A stretch of DNA of 6,444 nucleotides from contig JACZRM010000103.1 in assembly GCA_022576105.1 (NCBI GenBank), forward strand, positions 1 through 6,444. Reading direction: 5' to 3'. Both the position numbers and the translations under genes were made by a program. The notes under the pieces are model-generated. The model saw nothing but the letters and a program-made list of their open reading frames with translations, ran no database searches and was not told the DNA's origin. This DNA is from Chloroflexota bacterium (GTDB lineage Bacteria > Chloroflexota > Dehalococcoidia > UBA3495). Shown in pieces: positions 4,520 to 6,444 of this stretch. Within the stretch, counting starts at the first letter, position 1, and each line of letters begins with the position of its first letter.

Positions 4520-6289
4520 TTACCGGGTGAACCTCATGGTGTTGACCCGGGTGCGGGGGTCGTAGCGAGGTGTCCACTCCAGATCCTCGGCCAGGCCGTA
4601 GACTGTAACCACCTGGAACATGGGGATGAACCAGAACTCGTCGCGGATGGTCTGGGCCAAGGATTCCAACTTGGCCGTTCGGTCTGGACCTTGTTCAGTG
4701 GCGATTGCGTCCTGGAGACCCTCCTGGAATCCAGGAATCTGGTTGCAGACTCGGCTGTTGACGTTGCCGCAACTGTTGCGCAACAGCAACTGGCGCTGCA
4801 GGTCCAGAGATTCATTGGAGGTGGCCGTCTCATAATAGTGAGAGGAAGCGCCGGTTGGAGGGGGCGGGCCGAATTCCTCACAGCGGTCTGGGTCTTCAGT
4901 ACCACCGCAGCCGCTACGGCGGGTATCCCGGGCCAGGCCTGGCTCCAAGATTTGCAGCTTGCCGTTGACCCCAACTTCGTTCCACATCCTGATCACAGAT
5001 TCCCAGAGTTCTACATCGCGGAAGACGCGACCCCGGCGGCTGTGGATGCGGATTTCGTTGGCTGGGTCATAGCCAGCCTCTGCCAACAATTCCCGGGCGC
5101 GCACCGGGTCGTAATCATAAGGGGCCGAGTTGAGTTCGTTGATGCCAACGGTTCCAAATTGAGAGATGTTGCCCCAACATTCTTGCAAACCGTTGAACAG
5201 GGTCTCCATGATGGTCTCGCAGTCAATCGCCAGGACCAGTGCTTCTCGTACCTTACGCTTCCTCAATTCCGGGTGCCAGATATTGTCGGCGACCAGAATG
5301 TAAACCTCGTTGTTGGTCCCGGTAAGGGCCTTGGGGACTTGGTCAATATTATCAAAGCCGATATCGAAGGCCAGGTCGGCTTCACCGGCGGCGATCATTG
5401 CGGCGCGCGCCAACTCCTCATTAAGCCAGACCTGGAAGACCCGATCAATCGACGGTCCTTGAGCGTCGAAGGCGGTATTTGGTAGGTAGTCTTCGTATCG
5501 CTCCAGCTCCACTTCGACACCCCGGCGCCACTCCACCATTCGGTAGGGGCCGGTCCCGATGGTGAGATTATCCCGCTGGTCATCGCTGGCGTTGCTGTAC
5601 CATTCGGGGGCCTGGAACTTGAGGAACATGGCGGTGCGCGGGAAGATGGGACAGTTTACCCCACATACCACATCAACGGTCAGGTCACCAACAACTTGGC
5701 CGGAAATTACGCCGTGGAAACCATAGGACCCGGTGCCATTGCCGGCGGATTCCCGGTCGCCGTGGAAATCGATTCCCATTTTAGCGGCGGCGGCGTTCCA
5801 AGGTTCGCCGTTATGGAACTTCACGCCGTCACGCAGGAAGAACCGCCAGCGGTTGGGCTCTACCATTTCCCAGCGCTCCACGCCGGTCAAGGGCGCCACC
5901 TCAAACGTAGCGCTGTCAATCCAAGTCAAGGGGTCGCTGGTAAGGTCTTCGCACACCAGGCTGGGCACGTTGCCGCTGCACCCAGCGGACCACGCCCCCA
6001 ACTGGTCGGGTTCACTGCTGGTCACCAGGATAACGGTATCTCGGGCCGATTCCACCGCACCCAGGGTTGGAGTCGGCGCGGCGGTGGCTGCCGCTGAACC
6101 TGCGGCCAGGTTTGGCGTCGAAACCGAGGGTATCGCGGCGGCCTTAGAAGCGGTCGCCACGGCTGGTACTGTTTCTGACTGTATTGGGATCGCAGTGGGC
6201 GAGGTTTGGCAGGAGATCATGAGTAGGGTTATAAGAACCAGCAACGCTGGGAACCAGTGGGTTGATTTAACGGTGATTAATGAGCGCAT
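4520..6289 (-). CDS. family-5 (peptide/nickel type) ABC transporter solute-binding lipoprotein, 589 aa, paralogue of its neighbour
   Basis: A second complete solute-binding lipoprotein in the same orientation. The signal segment FPALLVLITLLMIS leads to lipobox Cys27 (M-I-S-C, with Met where Leu is usual). An unusually long Ala/Thr/Pro/Ser linker follows to about residue 80. SBP_bac_5 marks are LRDGVKFHNG (152-161), GTGPYRMVEW (244-253) and VREALVLAID (347-356). It is clearly homologous to the gene at 2559-4301: across the stretch from W-E to HNG, 19 of 22 residues agree. Its ten further cysteines (104, 113, 209, 213, 357, 371, 461, 470, 507, 515) align with those of the neighbour. ATG 6289 places the signal peptide correctly, but AAGGAG (6308-6303) is 13 bases away, longer than usual. 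GTG 6301 is in frame but only one base from it. The role is ligand capture outside the membrane; the ligand is unknown and no permease is nearby. Confidence 0.93.
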   Translation of the reverse strand: MRSLITVKSTHWFPALLVLITLLMISCQTSPTAIPIQSETVPAVATASKAAAIPSVSTPNLAAGSAAATAAPTPTLGAVESARDTVILVTSSEPDQLGAWSAGCSGNVPSLVCEDLTSDPLTWIDSATFEVAPLTGVERWEMVEPNRWRFFLRDGVKFHNGEPWNAAAAKMGIDFHGDRESAGNGTGSYGFHGVISGQVVGDLTVDVVCGVNCPIFPRTAMFLKFQAPEWYSNASDDQRDNLTIGTGPYRMVEWRRGVEVELERYEDYLPNTAFDAQGPSIDRVFQVWLNEELARAAMIAAGEADLAFDIGFDNIDQVPKALTGTNNEVYILVADNIWHPELRKRKVREALVLAIDCETIMETLFNGLQECWGNISQFGTVGINELNSAPYDYDPVRARELLAEAGYDPANEIRIHSRRGRVFRDVELWESVIRMWNEVGVNGKLQILEPGLARDTRRSGCGGTEDPDRCEEFGPPPPTGASSHYYETATSNESLDLQRQLLLRNSCGNVNSRVCNQIPGFQEGLQDAIATEQGPDRTAKLESLAQTIRDEFWFIPMFQVVTVYGLAEDLEWTPRYDPRTRVNTMRFTR

Positions 6290-6444
6290 TTTGGCACTCA
6301 CTCTCCTTAACTTAGATTTCTTTGATCGCTCCGTAAGCGCTAGGGAGCAATGCAGGAACCACTCAACCACTATCCTTCAATAGTTTTAACTTGCCCAGGG
6401 TGCTTCCTCCTGATTTTCAGTCCCAGCATCCCCTGAGAAACCAG
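6290..6444 (-). other. upstream region of the right-hand solute-binding protein gene, no gene seen
   Basis: This 155-bp edge segment holds the ribosome binding site AAGGAG (6308-6303) and a small inverted repeat GCTCC/GGAGC (6328-6332 and 6344-6348). I see no convincing -35/-10 pair; a GATAGT at about the right distance lacks a recognisable -35 box. The promoter may be weak, of another sigma class, or beyond the window. Confidence 0.4.

Noticed and set aside
4385..5485. A 366-codon open frame on the plus strand opposite the right-hand solute-binding protein gene
   Set aside because: It lies antisense to a gene with a signal peptide, family motifs and a terminator, and its product shows no recognisable domain. 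It is a shadow frame.

Overview
The window looks like part of a bacterial chromosome of moderate to fairly high GC. The gene mix is a luciferase-like flavin monooxygenase beside an alpha/beta hydrolase, plus Ala/Pro/Thr-linked lipoprotein solute-binding proteins of the peptide/nickel type. This would fit a Chloroflexota lineage of the Dehalococcoidia/SAR202 kind, where such monooxygenases and binding proteins are numerous. That assignment is an inference from gene content; the sequence holds no rRNA or other phylogenetic marker.

Layout. From 1 to 2040 lies a leftward (minus-strand) two-gene unit. A sigma70-type promoter (2012-2040) and a roughly 100-nt leader with a hairpin precede an alpha/beta hydrolase (1109-1906). 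After a 25-bp gap comes an LLM-class flavin-dependent oxidoreductase (start 1083) that runs off the left edge. From about 2041 to 2558 there is a non-coding block. It contains REP-like palindromes, one rightward tRNA-Gln(CTG) at 2339-2412 with its own promoter, and a 28-bp perfect palindrome that probably terminates the gene to its right. From 2559 to 6289 there are two leftward, paralogous family-5 solute-binding lipoproteins. Each appears to be a separate transcription unit: the second (right-hand) gene ends at a textbook intrinsic terminator, and the first has its own TTGACA promoter. From 6290 to 6444 is the upstream region of the right-hand gene.

Function. The two lipoproteins should capture peptides or other small organic solutes outside the membrane for an ABC importer whose permeases and ATPases are not in this window. 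The monooxygenase/hydrolase pair could oxidise and then hydrolyse an organic substrate inside the cell; whether that substrate comes through these binding proteins is unknown. The most distinctive observation is that both binding proteins keep ten cysteines at equivalent positions, besides the lipid-anchor cysteine. They fall into five sequence-local pairs, suggesting a disulfide-stabilised subfamily. I did not find convincing evidence for a wholly new system (no CRISPR, transposase, phage or defence genes).
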